From the NCBI RefSeq assembly GCF_036345995.1, contig NZ_CP107796.1, positions 124,001 through 188,000 of the forward strand: a DNA stretch of 64,000 bases, given 5' to 3'. The DNA is from Streptomyces sp. NBC_00557. GTDB lineage: Bacteria > Actinomycetota > Actinomycetes > Streptomycetales > Streptomycetaceae. The first letter of the stretch is position 1. The number at the start of each line of letters is the position of its first letter. The translations under genes and the position numbers were made by a program. The notes under the pieces are model-generated. The model had not been told where the DNA came from, did no database searches, and saw only the letters and a program-made list of their open reading frames with translations. Below are positions 33,534 through 43,292 of this stretch, in pieces.

Positions 33534-33903
33534 ACCGTGCCTGCCGACGCGTCATCGCCGAGCCCGCTCGCCTGTCACCACCTCCGCGCATCCCAGGGCC
33601 GTGCCCGGGGAGGACCTGGGCCTGCTGGAGCGACTGGCCGAGGTGCCCGAGTCCGCGATCCGCGCGGCGTACGGCACGGTCTGGTCGTCAGGCTTGCGCC
33701 GAAGCCGTCCTGTGACTGAGTGCCGTCGTCTCCCCCACGGCCCCTACGCGCCTTCGCAGGCAGGCGTCGCTCCCCGTCAGTGGCCGCCCGTGGGGACACC
33801 GGCGGGCGGACAACGATGCCCTCGGAGTCGCGCACGACATGGTCCTCCAGTTCCGCGATCTCGACGCAGCGGTTCGCATCTGGTCACCAGGGAAGCGGCA
33901 GGG
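33534..33903. other. Intergenic region with possible DUF397 remnant
   Basis: No intact gene. On the minus strand near 33880-33800 a frame reads ANRCVEIAELEDHVVRDSEG, reminiscent of the CVEVA..VAVRDS core of DUF397 proteins, but it lacks the N-terminal half and a start. Low-confidence remnant. Confidence 0.3.
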
Positions 33904-34923
33904 TCAGCGGGAGGACCTGATCGAGGCCGCCGTGAGTCTGTCCACGGCCCTTGCGACCGCCTGAGGGCTGGAGATCATCGTCAGGTGCCGGGCGCCCGGG
34001 ATGAGCGTCGCGGGCGGTGCGCCGATGCGCCGGGCGGTCTCCTGCGGTGTCTGCCGGGTGAACACGTCGTCCTGGGCGCCGAACACCACCGACTTGGGCA
34101 GACGCACCCCGGCGAGCCGGGCCACCTGGTCGGCGGGCAGGCCCGGCACCCCGGCGGCCAGCATGCTCCAGAGCGCTTTCTCCGCGCCCGGCACCTGCAG
34201 GGGGCGTCGCCACTGATCCAGGCCGGCGGAGTCCAGGCGGGGACAGGCAGGTCCGCACTGGGCGTCGTACACGCTGCGGATCAACGCGTCGACGCCGAGG
34301 CCGATCCGCAGCAGGCTGGTGCGGTACGGGTCGATCAGGACGTACTTGAAGGCCCGCGGCGGCCCTGCGCCCGTGTCGAGGGCGTCGCCGTCGAGGAGCA
34401 TCACACCGCCCAGCCGGCCGGGGGCGCGCAGGGCCGCCTCGGTGACCACGGCGGCTCCGCTGGAGTGCCCCACCAGCAGCGGGCGCTCGCCCGGTCCGCC
34501 GAGGTGCATGGCGTCCAGGAAGCCGAGGAGCTGCCGGGTGAAATGGCCGACCGTGTACGGACCGTGGCGCTCGCTGTATCCGTCGCCCGTCAGGTCGAGC
34601 GCGTACACCCGGTGGTCCCGGGCGAGCAGCGGGGCGAGACGCGACCAGGTGTCCACGGATTCGAAGGCGCCGTGCACCAGGACGACCGGCGGGCCCGTCG
34701 TGCCCCAGGTCTGGAAGCGTGTGCGGATGTCGGCGGCCTGTACGTACCTGAGGCCCCGCGGCGGCGCGGCGCGCCCGGCCGTGACGGAGTTGTAGACGAA
34801 AGAGGCCGTCGTGCAGACCACCAGCACGACGGCACAGCCCAGGGCGGCGCGCCGCAGCCACCGCCGCAGCCGGGAGCGGCGTGGCCGCTGCGCGCGAGGA
34901 TCAGCTGTCACAGCCCACAGCAT
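33904..34923 (-). CDS. Membrane-anchored alpha/beta hydrolase
   Basis: 339-aa protein: basic N-terminus, one transmembrane anchor (residues about 26-46, AALGCAVVLVVCTTASFVY), then an alpha/beta hydrolase domain with VLVHGAFESVDTW, nucleophile elbow LLVGHSSGAAVV (G-H-S-S-G), acid Asp in VFGAQDDVFT and His in IPGARHLTMI. Likely faces outward. ATG 34923 taken; a GTG at 34911 is possible. Typical length for non-heme haloperoxidase/esterase relatives. Substrate unknown. Confidence 0.88.
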   Translation of the reverse strand: MLWAVTADPRAQRPRRSRLRRWLRRAALGCAVVLVVCTTASFVYNSVTAGRAAPPRGLRYVQAADIRTRFQTWGTTGPPVVLVHGAFESVDTWSRLAPLLARDHRVYALDLTGDGYSERHGPYTVGHFTRQLLGFLDAMHLGGPGERPLLVGHSSGAAVVTEAALRAPGRLGGVMLLDGDALDTGAGPPRAFKYVLIDPYRTSLLRIGLGVDALIRSVYDAQCGPACPRLDSAGLDQWRRPLQVPGAEKALWSMLAAGVPGLPADQVARLAGVRLPKSVVFGAQDDVFTRQTPQETARRIGAPPATLIPGARHLTMISSPQAVARAVDRLTAASIRSSR

Positions 34924-35405
34924 CGCCCATGGCCCATCCCGGGTCGTCGTGCGGGGGGAGTCGTCGTAACTACTCCGCCGGGTGTATGGCACACCGCGAC
35001 CGGAGAGAGTTCGATGTCCGGGTGGGGTCCGGGCTGAAAAGCATGAACTCCCGTGAGCGCGTGGGCGGTTCGGGGAGCGCCGGGCTACCGGGGCCGGTGC
35101 GGCGGGACCGGTGCGCCCGTCGTCGGGGCTCCGTGGGAATCGGGGAGGGTTCGGTGCCCCGTCGGGTGGGTGGTTGGGCGGGCCGGCCCGCCCACTGCCG
35201 TACCCGGCGGCACGCGGTTGGCTCCGCCCGGTCGCCGTGCCCTGCCCGGGGGCCGTCCGCCGTGTCTCCTGCGCGGCGGGAACAGCCGATGCGGGCGGCG
35301 CTGTTGCACCGGACGAGGAACCGATACCGCGCGGGCATCGGGTGACCACTCGTACGCCTGGTGCAGACTCGGACCGAGGCCTTTTCCCACCTGGAGGACT
35401 GTTTC
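34924..35405. other. Divergent intergenic region
   Basis: 482 bp between the anchored hydrolase and the PIG-L gene. No gene supported; should hold both promoters. Confidence 0.4.
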
Positions 35406-36239
35406 GTGAATGACCGGCCCTTGACGCTGATGGCGGTACACGCCCACCCCGACGACGAGGCCACGGGAACGGGAGGTGTCCTCGCGCGCTACGCGGCGGA
35501 AGGCATCCGCACGGTCCTCGTGACGTGTACCGACGGCAGGTGCGGTGACGGACCGGGGGGTGTCAAGCCGGGCGATCCCGGGCACGACCCGGCGGCCGTG
35601 GCCCTGATGCGGAGGCAGGAACTCGAATCGAGCTGCGCCATTCTGAACATCAGCCACCTCGAGACCCTGGACTACGCCGACTCCGGGATGATGGGCTGGC
35701 CGACCAACGAAGTGCCCGGATCCTTCTGGCGGACACCCGTGGAGGAGGGCGCCGCCCGGCTCGCGGAGCTCATGCGCCGCTACCGGCCCGACGTGGTCGT
35801 CACCTACGACGAGAACGGCTTCTACGGCCACCCGGACCACATCCAGGCGCACCGCATCACGATGGCGGCGCTGGCGATGACCGAGTCGGCACGGAAGGTG
35901 TACTGGACGACGGCGCCCCGCTCGATGATGCGAAGGTTCGGGGAGGTCATGCGGGAGTTCGGTGCGGACTGGCAGGAGCCGGATCCCGCGGAGGCCGCCG
36001 CGATGGCCGAGATCGGGCTCCCCGACGAGGAGATCACCACCTGGGTGGACACCACCGCGTTCGGCGGTCAGAAGTTCGATGCGCTGGCCGCGCACGCCAG
36101 CCAGGGCGAGAACATCTTCTTCCTCAAGATGGGCCAGAAGAGGTTCACCGAGCTGATGGGTGTCGAGACCTTCGTACGCGTCCACGACACCACCGGCGCG
36201 GCCGTGCCCGAGAACGACCTCTTCGCCGGACTGCGCTGA
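35406..36239 (+). CDS. PIG-L family deacetylase (Mca/MshB-like)
   Basis: 277-aa zinc-dependent LmbE/PIG-L protein: metal site VHAHPDDEATGTGG near residue 13, VLVTCTDGRCGD, LETLDYADSGMMGWP, and the second metal region VVTYDENGFYGHPDHIQAHR. These match mycothiol S-conjugate amidase (Mca) and MshB, which deacetylate or cleave mycothiol derivatives in actinobacteria; Mca detoxifies mycothiol-toxin adducts. GTG at 35406 has GGAGG upstream. Genuine mca and mshB loci usually have other neighbours, so this may be a paralogue with a different substrate. Confidence 0.88.
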   Translation: MNDRPLTLMAVHAHPDDEATGTGGVLARYAAEGIRTVLVTCTDGRCGDGPGGVKPGDPGHDPAAVALMRRQELESSCAILNISHLETLDYADSGMMGWPTNEVPGSFWRTPVEEGAARLAELMRRYRPDVVVTYDENGFYGHPDHIQAHRITMAALAMTESARKVYWTTAPRSMMRRFGEVMREFGADWQEPDPAEAAAMAEIGLPDEEITTWVDTTAFGGQKFDALAAHASQGENIFFLKMGQKRFTELMGVETFVRVHDTTGAAVPENDLFAGLR

Positions 36240-36472
36240 TCCGGCCCGCCTTCCAGTGGCCTGAGGAAGCACAGCGGTCCGGTCGCCTCGTCGCGTACGG
36301 CGCGACACCGGTCTGCGGGGTGGACTCAGTGGCCTCGAGCGGGCCGCGCATACGAGACGACCGAGCCGGCATGCGCGAACACGCCTGGCAGGTTCCTGTG
36401 TTGGTGAGGATGCTGTGGAGGACGGCAAACAGGCTTCCGGGCTCCCGGGAGCCTCCCTAACCTCCCGGAAGC

Positions 36473-38290
36473 ATGACAGCAGAACACGTGCAGGAGTCCC
36501 GCCCGACCGTCGGACATTCCCGCAGACGTTTCCTCACGACCGCCGGCGGCGTGGTCGGCGCGACCGCGTTAGGGCCCGCAGCAGGGGCAGCCGCGGCCGC
36601 TCCCTCCCGTCGGCGCGTCGCCGTCCTCGGCGGCGGCGTCTCCGGGCTCAGCGCCGCTCACGAACTCGCCGAACGCGGCTACGCCGTCACCGTCTACGAG
36701 TACTACGACACCCTTGGCGGCAAGGCCCGCTCGATGAACGTGCCCGGCACGGCCGCCGGCGGCCGCAAGCCCCTGCCCGGCGAGCACGGCTTCCGCTTCT
36801 TCCCCGGCTTCTACCGGAACCTGCCGGACACGATGCGGCGCATCCCCTTCCCCGGCAACACCGACGGCGTCCACGGCAACCTCCGCAACGCCACCGAGGA
36901 GTTGTTCGCCCGCAGCTCCGGACGCCCCGACCTGCACTTCCCGTTGCGCCGGATCACGACCCCGCCGGCACCCGGCGACATCACCGCGTCCTGGATCCGC
37001 GACCAGATCCTGTCCGTCCTGGACGTGGGCACCCGCCTGCCCGCCCACGAGGCCGCCTACTTCGCCGACCGTCTCCTTGTCCACCTCACCAGTTGCGACG
37101 CCCGCCGCGAGGGCCAATGGGAGAAGGTCGCCTGGTGGGACTTCATCCGCGCCGGAGAGATGAGCAAGGAATACCAGACGCTCCTCGGCATCGGGCAGAC
37201 CCGCAACCTCGTCGCCACCCGCGCCGAAGTCGCCTCGACCAGGACGGTCGGCCGCGTCATCATCGAGGCCCTGATCCTGTGGGGCCTGCTCGGCCGCGGC
37301 ATGGACGGCGACGCCGACATCGACCGCGTCCTGAACGCTCCGACCAGCGAGGCCTGGATCGACCCCTGGGAGGTGCATCTGCGCTCGCTCGGCGTCGACT
37401 TCGTGACCGGCACGCAGGTGTTGGAGGTCGGTTACGAGGGCGGGCGGGTGACCGGCGTCCGCGTCGCGGCCCGCGACGGCGGCCACGAGCGCACGATCAC
37501 CGCGGACCACTACATCTCCGCAATGCCCGTCGAACACGCCCGCGCCACCTGGGGCAAGGCCCTGCGCGCCGCAGATCCGCAGCTCAGCCGGTGCGACGCG
37601 CTGAAGACGGACTGGATGACCGGCGTGATGTTCTACCTGCGCACGCCCACGCCCGTCGTACACGGCCACATCAACTGCCTCGACTCGCCTTGGTCGGTGA
37701 CGGCCATCGGCCAGGCGCAGTTCTGGAACGTACGGGACTTCTCCCGCGACTACGGAGACGGGCGAGCCCACGACTGCTTGTCCGCGATCATCTCGGAGTG
37801 GGACAAGCCCGGCCTTCTGTACGGCAAGACGGCCAAGGAGTGCACCAAGGACGAGATCGTCGCCGAGCTGTGGGCGCAGCTGAAGGACGGACTGAACGAC
37901 GCGGGCAAGACGACCCTCAGGGACGAGGACCGCCTCGGCTGGTTCATGGACCCGGCGGTGACAGGCCTGGGCGGCCCGAACGCGCAGAACCGCGAACAGC
38001 TGCTCATCCACCCCACCGGAACGCTCTACCATCGTCCCTCAGCGCGGACGGCGATCCCGAACTTCTTCCTCGCGGGTGACTACGTCCGCACCGACGTCGA
38101 CCTCGCGACCATGGAAGGCGCCAACGAGTCCGCGCGGCGAGCCGTCAACGCCCTGCTCGATGCGGACGGTTCGGACGCCGAGCGGTGCCGTGTGTGGGAG
38201 CTGTACCGGCCGCCGGAGATGGAGCCGCTGAAGCGGATCGACGAAGCGCGCTACAGGCTGGGGCTGCCCAACACCTTCGACCTGGGCTGA
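36473..38290 (+). CDS. Tat-exported FAD-dependent amine oxidase/desaturase-like protein
   Basis: 605-aa protein. A twin-arginine signal (SRRRFLTTAGGVVGATAL, residues 16-33) precedes an FAD-binding Rossmann fold (VAVLGGGVSGLSAAHELAER, about residue 50). GGKARSM, GEHGFRFFPGFYRN and the C-terminal FLAGDYVRTDVDLATMEGAN resemble the phytoene-desaturase/hydroxysqualene-dehydroxylase group. Start ATG 36473; ribosome site weak. A Tat signal on this family means the flavoprotein is folded inside and exported, which is uncommon for a desaturase-type enzyme. Possible substrate: an isoprenoid or other lipid at the outer membrane face. Confidence 0.85.
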   Translation: MTAEHVQESRPTVGHSRRRFLTTAGGVVGATALGPAAGAAAAAPSRRRVAVLGGGVSGLSAAHELAERGYAVTVYEYYDTLGGKARSMNVPGTAAGGRKPLPGEHGFRFFPGFYRNLPDTMRRIPFPGNTDGVHGNLRNATEELFARSSGRPDLHFPLRRITTPPAPGDITASWIRDQILSVLDVGTRLPAHEAAYFADRLLVHLTSCDARREGQWEKVAWWDFIRAGEMSKEYQTLLGIGQTRNLVATRAEVASTRTVGRVIIEALILWGLLGRGMDGDADIDRVLNAPTSEAWIDPWEVHLRSLGVDFVTGTQVLEVGYEGGRVTGVRVAARDGGHERTITADHYISAMPVEHARATWGKALRAADPQLSRCDALKTDWMTGVMFYLRTPTPVVHGHINCLDSPWSVTAIGQAQFWNVRDFSRDYGDGRAHDCLSAIISEWDKPGLLYGKTAKECTKDEIVAELWAQLKDGLNDAGKTTLRDEDRLGWFMDPAVTGLGGPNAQNREQLLIHPTGTLYHRPSARTAIPNFFLAGDYVRTDVDLATMEGANESARRAVNALLDADGSDAERCRVWELYRPPEMEPLKRIDEARYRLGLPNTFDLG

Positions 38291-38690
38291 GCAGGAAAGC
38301 CCGCTGCTCCGTGGCGGCCGCCGCGGGCGGTGTATCACGTGGTTGCCCCGCACCGATGGCTTTGGCGCGGGGCAACGGCTCGGGCTGCCTGGTGTCGCGG
38401 TCGGCAAGGCCTCGGGAGGCGCCTGTACGAGCTGACCACCGCGCTCCTCGAGGCGTGGCTTCGCCGCGCCGTGGAAGCTGCCTCTCTGCATCGTGCGGCC
38501 GACACGGCTGGGACACGCGGCGGCCACTCTCCCAAAAGATCCGCACCAGCCGTGGCGTCGTCGCCGAGTGTGCCCCTTCCCAACTCGGCGTACACCCGGC
38601 CCTGTTACGGGTGGTGCGTCAACGCCGCTCGGGCCGCGAGGGTGACGGGATACAGTGCGCGAGACAGCGGCCTGGCCAGGGAGGGGAAGC
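38291..38690. other. Intergenic region
   Basis: 400 bp, no supported gene. Open frames here read as noise on both strands. Confidence 0.4.
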
Positions 38691-39911
38691 GTGAGCGCCA
38701 CCAGTGACATCCGATCCGCCGAGGGTGAAGCGCGAGCGCCGCGGCAGAGCCGACTGCACCGCCTGATGCGCTACGTCCCTCTGATCGCCCCCGTACTTCT
38801 GTGGGCCGTGCCCTGCTGGGTGCTCCTGTACAGCGGCCAGCACTGGCCGCTGCCGGTCACGCTGTCCGGCACCGTCCTGTTCGCTCTCGGCCTCGTCGGT
38901 ATGCCGCTCGCGATGGTGCGCGGCCATGGGCGGCGCCAGCAGGACGGGGCGGCGATCGTCGGTGACACCCTGCTGGGCACCAGCTGGGTCCTGTTCACCT
39001 GGTCCGTTCTGTTCGGCGTCCTGCTGCGGCTCGCCCTGACCGTGGCCGGTGTCGGTGGGAGTCAGGACCGGGCCCGGATCGTCACGTGGGCCGTGCTCGG
39101 CACAACCGCCGTACTGCTCGTCTGGGGGTACACCGAAGCCCGCCGCGTGCCACGCGTGCGCCGACTCGACGTGCGGCTCCCTCGCCTGGGTGCTGGGCTG
39201 GACGGCCTCCGCGTCGCCCTCATCACCGACACCCACTACGGCCCCCTCGATCGCGCCCGCTGGTCGGCGCGGGTGTGCGAGACGGTGAACGCGCTGGAAG
39301 CAGACCTGGTCTGCCACACCGGCGACATCGCGGACGGCACGGCCGAACGCCGCCGCGCCCAGGCCACCCCGCTCGGCACCGTGCGGGCCACCCATGCCCG
39401 GGTGTACGTCACCGGCAACCACGAGTACTACAGCGAGGCCCAGGGCTGGGTCGACCTGATGGACGAGCTGGGCTGGGAGCCGCTGCGCAACCGCCATCTG
39501 CTGCTCGAACGCGGAGGCGACACCCTCGTGGTCGCCGGCGTGGACGACGTCACGGCCGAGTCCTCCGGCCTGGCAGGCCACCGCGCCCACCTCGCCGGAG
39601 CCCTGAACGGCGTCGACCCGGACCTGCCCGTCCTGCTCCTGGCCCACCAGCCCACGTTCGTCGACCGGGCGGCAGCCGCCGGCATCGACCTGCAGCTCTC
39701 CGGTCACACCCATGGCGGCCAGATCTGGCCCTTCCACCACCTGGTCCGCCTCGACCAGCCCGCCCTGGCCGGCCTCAGCCGCCACGGCACCCGCACCCTC
39801 CTCTACACCAGCCGCGGCACCGGCTTCTGGGGCCCGCCGTTCCGCGTCTTCGCCCCCAGCGAGATCACCCTGCTCGTGCTCCGTTCCCCGCACCTGCCCA
39901 CCGCGCCGTAG
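38691..39911 (+). CDS. Membrane-bound metallophosphoesterase (YkuE-like)
   Basis: 406-aa protein. Four hydrophobic helices occupy residues 20-150 (VPLIAPVLLWAVPCWVLLY; LPVTLSGTVLFALGLVGMP; and two more). The calcineurin-like domain follows with all metal motifs: ITDTHYGPLD (D-x-H), HTGDIADG (G-D), VTGNHEYY (G-N-H-E), LLAHQPTF and LSGHTHGGQIWP. GTG 38691 with GAGGGG upstream. Related proteins act on lipids such as UDP-diacylglucosamine-type or phospholipid substrates. Substrate not determinable here. Confidence 0.93.
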   Translation: MSATSDIRSAEGEARAPRQSRLHRLMRYVPLIAPVLLWAVPCWVLLYSGQHWPLPVTLSGTVLFALGLVGMPLAMVRGHGRRQQDGAAIVGDTLLGTSWVLFTWSVLFGVLLRLALTVAGVGGSQDRARIVTWAVLGTTAVLLVWGYTEARRVPRVRRLDVRLPRLGAGLDGLRVALITDTHYGPLDRARWSARVCETVNALEADLVCHTGDIADGTAERRRAQATPLGTVRATHARVYVTGNHEYYSEAQGWVDLMDELGWEPLRNRHLLLERGGDTLVVAGVDDVTAESSGLAGHRAHLAGALNGVDPDLPVLLLAHQPTFVDRAAAAGIDLQLSGHTHGGQIWPFHHLVRLDQPALAGLSRHGTRTLLYTSRGTGFWGPPFRVFAPSEITLLVLRSPHLPTAP

Positions 39912-40199
39912 ACGCGAGCCGAGGGGTGCCGCGGCGGCGGAACGCGCCCGCCTTGGGCTGCCTCAGCTTCCCGGCTGGTGCGTGGTGGACCGGAGCCGCT
40001 CGTGCACTGCACCCGGCGGACGTCAGCGGCCACGACCCCGCTCGCGGCGACCGCGCGTCTCGCCATGGTGCAAGACGCAGCCGGCCATCATGGCGATCCG
40101 GAGGAGCGCAAGGTTGCCTTCCGCGACGGTCTTCCGTCCGAGCCCGCGACGGCCCTGGGCGACCCGGTTCGACCACGTCGTCCCCTCTGCGCAACGGGC

Positions 40200-40577
40200 G
40201 GGAGGCCGGCACCGCTCTGTAGTGCGCGTCCACGTCGGTCCGGCGGCCCTCGGCCTCAGCGCAGGCCACCTGGTGGTCCTGGGGGCGCACGAGGGTGTGA
40301 CGGACCCGCGCCGACAGGCGCGCCCGGTGCTCCTTGGGAATCAGCGGCATCAGACGCGGGCCCAGGTGGTACCGGTCGGTCAGCCGGAACAGCTCCGACA
40401 GGTCAGCCGGAACAGCTCCGGCAGGGCGGGGTGCTGGTGGGTAAACAGGGAAGCGCCCAAGGTGTTGGACGCGAGGGCTGCAAGCACAACAAGCAGTTCG
40501 CCGGTGGCCAGCGGCACCGTCCGACTCCTCAAGTCGCCCTCCGCCGCCGCGAGTACCCGGTCAGTGTGCTGCGGCAT
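40200..40577 (-). pseudogene. Unrecognised gene broken by a 23-bp tandem duplication
   Basis: From an ATG at 40577 the minus strand reads protein-like sequence up to LASNTLGASLFTHQHPALPE-LFRLT, then stops. After removing one copy of a 23-bp tandem repeat (40378-40420) the frame continues as LFRLTDRYHLGPRLMPLIP and RARLSARVRHTLVRPQDHQV. The product is not recognised, the left limit is unclear, and the coding nature of the whole is uncertain. It follows the STAS remnant. Confidence 0.35.
40378..40420. repeat. 23-bp tandem duplication
   Basis: GGTCAGCCGGAACAGCTCCG occurs at 40378-40397 and again at 40401-40420, a 23-bp period. Since 23 is not a multiple of 3 it shifts any reading frame across it. 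Confidence 0.9.
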
Positions 40578-40736
40578 CCAGGGAGGAGTAGCGGTCGCGT
40601 ACCTGGTCAACGCCGGTCAGTTGCAGCATCCTCTGCGCCGTGGGCTGGGGGTCACCCGACGGCGACCTCGGGCTGACGTACCTCACCTGTACGTCCACAG
40701 CAGTGGGCTGTCGGTCGGGGGCGGGCGGGTGCTCAC
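40561..40736 (-). pseudogene. STAS-domain anti-sigma factor antagonist remnant
   Basis: 28 bp after the PP2C stop a GTG (40736) opens STRPPPTDSPLLWTYR, the kind of N-terminus that precedes a STAS domain, then stops. Further on, in another frame, AQRMLQLTGVDQVRDRYSSL-DAAAH matches the last helix of STAS anti-sigma antagonists (LELTGVD.VF.L..SL..A). The central part, including the phosphorylatable Ser, is deleted. A PP2C phosphatase followed by its STAS partner is the normal order. Confidence 0.55.
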
Positions 40737-40764
40737 GCGATCCTGCTGTCCGGGCTGGTGCCCG

Positions 40765-41988
40765 TCAGGGGGTGAGCTCGTCCTGGTGGCCGCCGCGCCA
40801 CTCGGTGAGCAGGACGGTGGCGTCGTCGGCGAGCCGCCCGTCGTTGTGGTCCATGACAGCCGCCATGAGCCGGCGCAGGGTCTCGTGCAGGGTGTGCCGA
40901 CCCGCGTGGTGACGGCGGATGAAGCCGACGAACCGGTCCCGGCCGAACACGTCACCGCGGGCGTCGCGGGCCTCGGTGATCCCGTCGGTGTACAGCAGCA
41001 GGCGGTCACCGGGTTGCAGGTGTTCGGTGCACTCGGTCACCGACAGCCCGAGATCGGTACCCATGGGGCCGGCCGGCGGGCAGGTGAGCTCGATGGTCCA
41101 GCGGTTGTCACGGATGAGGATGGGGAGGAGATGACCGCGATTGATCCAGGTCAGGCGCCCGCTGACCATGTCGAGCTCGGCCAGGATGGCGGTGACGTAA
41201 CGGCTGGTGCTGAACTGTTCCAGCAGGACCCGTTCGACCTGCTCGCTGGTCTCGGTCAGCGACGCTCCCTGGCGGCGGGCGTTGCGGCAGGCGGCCACGG
41301 CGACGTTCGCGGTGATACCGGCGGTCGTGTCATGGCCCATGGCGTCGAAGACGCCCAGATGCAGCGTCGTGCCGGCGACGGCGTAGTCGAAGGCGTCGCC
41401 CCCGACCTGGTACGCCGGTTCCATCACCGCGCCCACGGTGGCGTCATGTCCGGCATAGGCGGGAGGAGGAGTGAGGTTCCACTGCATCTCGGCGGCGACG
41501 TTCATCGCCTCGGTGCGTACCAGCCGCGCGTAGGAATCGCTGAAGGAACGCTTGCTGAGCAGCAGCAATGCCGTCGTCGACGCCAGGTCGCGCAGGACGT
41601 CACGGATCGGCTCGTCATCCGTGTCGCTGTCGGCCCGGAGCACGCCCAGACGCTCCACGCCATCGGTGACGGCCACCCACCACCGCCGCCGGCCGCCCGG
41701 TGCGCCGGCCGATGCGGATTCAGCGAGCACGTCCACGCGCTGGTACGCCTCACCGGGCAGACTGCCCTGTACGGCGAACTCCTCACCACCGCCGGCGGCG
41801 TCACCCCCCTTGCCGGTGAGCCGACGCAGCACCGTCTCACGGATGTCGACGACGTAGACGGCCACGTCCAAGAGCCCGGCCTCGGCGGCGTGCTCGGCGA
41901 CCAGGTCCGGAAGCTGCTCCAGCGTGACGGTATGGCTGGCCTGGACCATCCGGATCAGGGCCAGAGCAGCCGCGGCCCTGTCAGCCAC
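40765..41988 (-). CDS. PP2C/SpoIIE-type serine phosphatase with N-terminal sensor
   Basis: 407-aa protein. Residues 1-160 form a GAF-like sensory region (LLDVAVYVVDIRETVLRRLT). The PP2C_SpoIIE domain spans about 175-405 with metal motifs GGDAFDYAV, FDAMGHDTTAG, TWINRGHLLPIL, LLLYTDGITEARD and DDATVLLTEW. RsbU-like phosphatases dephosphorylate STAS antagonists in sigma-factor partner switching. GTG at 41988 with AGAGGGG upstream. Its adjacent STAS gene is destroyed, so its substrate must be encoded elsewhere. Confidence 0.92.
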   Translation of the reverse strand: MADRAAAALALIRMVQASHTVTLEQLPDLVAEHAAEAGLLDVAVYVVDIRETVLRRLTGKGGDAAGGGEEFAVQGSLPGEAYQRVDVLAESASAGAPGGRRRWWVAVTDGVERLGVLRADSDTDDEPIRDVLRDLASTTALLLLSKRSFSDSYARLVRTEAMNVAAEMQWNLTPPPAYAGHDATVGAVMEPAYQVGGDAFDYAVAGTTLHLGVFDAMGHDTTAGITANVAVAACRNARRQGASLTETSEQVERVLLEQFSTSRYVTAILAELDMVSGRLTWINRGHLLPILIRDNRWTIELTCPPAGPMGTDLGLSVTECTEHLQPGDRLLLYTDGITEARDARGDVFGRDRFVGFIRRHHAGRHTLHETLRRLMAAVMDHNDGRLADDATVLLTEWRGGHQDELTP

Positions 41989-42424
41989 GACAGCCCCTCT
42001 TCCGCCGGGGTGCGGTCGAAGCGATGGCGACGTGCACCGGGCCACGGCAAGGACATCGCATGGACGACCCCTTTCCGGCCCTCGCGCGAGCAGTGGATCA
42101 GTCACCGCAGACGGCACCGCCCGGCGCCGCCGAGTAACACCACCGCCGGGTCAGGACCCGCGCATTGCTCTCAACATACTCGGTCGGCTTCTTCGGCGCC
42201 GAGGGAGCGGTCATCGGCACCACCTGGGTCGCCTCCCGCACGTCGCGCGTCATGGACGCTGACCGCGTTCCATGGTTCCGCAAGGCGTGGCGGCAGGCCA
42301 GACGCATGCGCCCGGCGGGCGTGCGCAAGGGGCTGCAACAGTCCGGAGACCGGGTGGCCGGTTGTGATTCCCCTTGTGGGTACTCGCTGTAGTCCGAACG
42401 CACATCTCTTTCGAGGTGAAGAAA
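41989..42424. other. Divergent intergenic region
   Basis: 436 bp between PP2C and SPW genes. A short plus-strand frame (42165-42392) is open but has no ribosome site or recognisable motif. Promoters of both flanking genes are expected here. Confidence 0.4.
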
Positions 42425-42919
42425 ATGACCACTTCTCCCCGGCCGTCGATGGAAACGCACCCGGACATTGTGGACATGCAACGCAGGCACGAGATGGCCG
42501 AGCGCACCACGAGCACCCCCAAGGGGCAGGCCATCGAAACCGTGGCACTGCTCACTGGCCTGTACCTGGCGGCGTCGCCCTGGATCACGGGCTTCAACGC
42601 TCTGTCGACACTGGCCGTCAGCAACCTCCTCACGGGAATCGCCTACGCGGTCCTGATGAGCGGAGGATTCGGGCGCGCCTACGAACGCACACACGGCATG
42701 GCGTGGGCATGCTGTGCGCTGGGCATATGGGCCATCATCGCCCCCTGGGTGGTCGCCGGTAACGTCGACACGACGAAGACGATCGTGAACAACGTCATCA
42801 CCGGCGCGCTGGCCCTCCTGCTGGCCATGGCCGCCAGCGCAGCGGTCCGAGCAGCGGAGTCGTCCCACGCGCGCCGCGATATGCCGGCGGCCTACACCAA
42901 CACCCCCGGCCGAAGCTGA
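42425..42919 (+). CDS. SPW-repeat membrane protein
   Basis: 164-aa protein with two SPW repeats, each a pair of helices: LTGLYLAASPWITGF at residue about 43 and LGIWAIIAPWVVAG (APW variant) at about 98. The N-terminus has PDIVDMQRRHEMAERTTSTP, a common start in Streptomyces SPW proteins. ATG with GAGGTGAAG upstream. Four membrane helices; no enzymatic motif. Function of the family is unknown; often stress-linked by context. Confidence 0.92.
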   Translation: MTTSPRPSMETHPDIVDMQRRHEMAERTTSTPKGQAIETVALLTGLYLAASPWITGFNALSTLAVSNLLTGIAYAVLMSGGFGRAYERTHGMAWACCALGIWAIIAPWVVAGNVDTTKTIVNNVITGALALLLAMAASAAVRAAESSHARRDMPAAYTNTPGRS

Positions 42920-43292
42920 GCCCGTTTCCTGTCCAGTTCGGCGACCGCCCCGGACAGCTCCGATGGAGGCTTTCGCCGCTGGTCCGACCGCGCGGAAACG
43001 ACCAGGGCGTCCTTACCGAGGAATCCGGCGGCGGTCACCGCAGATCCCCCGGCGCCTCTCAGATCCGGCGCGGGATCGGTGAACTCTTTGTCGCCGCGCC
43101 GGGGGACTCGTGCTGGTTCTATGACATTCCCACATGATGCAGGCCACCAACGACGTCAGCCTGCGGTGGCTCTCCGTGCTGCGGCCGGGCCTGAGTGACG
43201 GCGAAACTGCAGGATTCGGTGCCGGTCTGGATCAGGTCGATCGAGGCGGATGGCGAGTGACCGGGCCTGTACCCCACCCGCAGCCTTGCTGC
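42920..43292. other. Intergenic region
   Basis: 373 bp with no gene that I can support. Confidence 0.4.

Noticed and set aside
33601..35037. A long plus-strand gene opposite the anchored hydrolase
   Set aside because: Most of it is antisense to the hydrolase and reads as Arg/Gly/Ala-rich noise.
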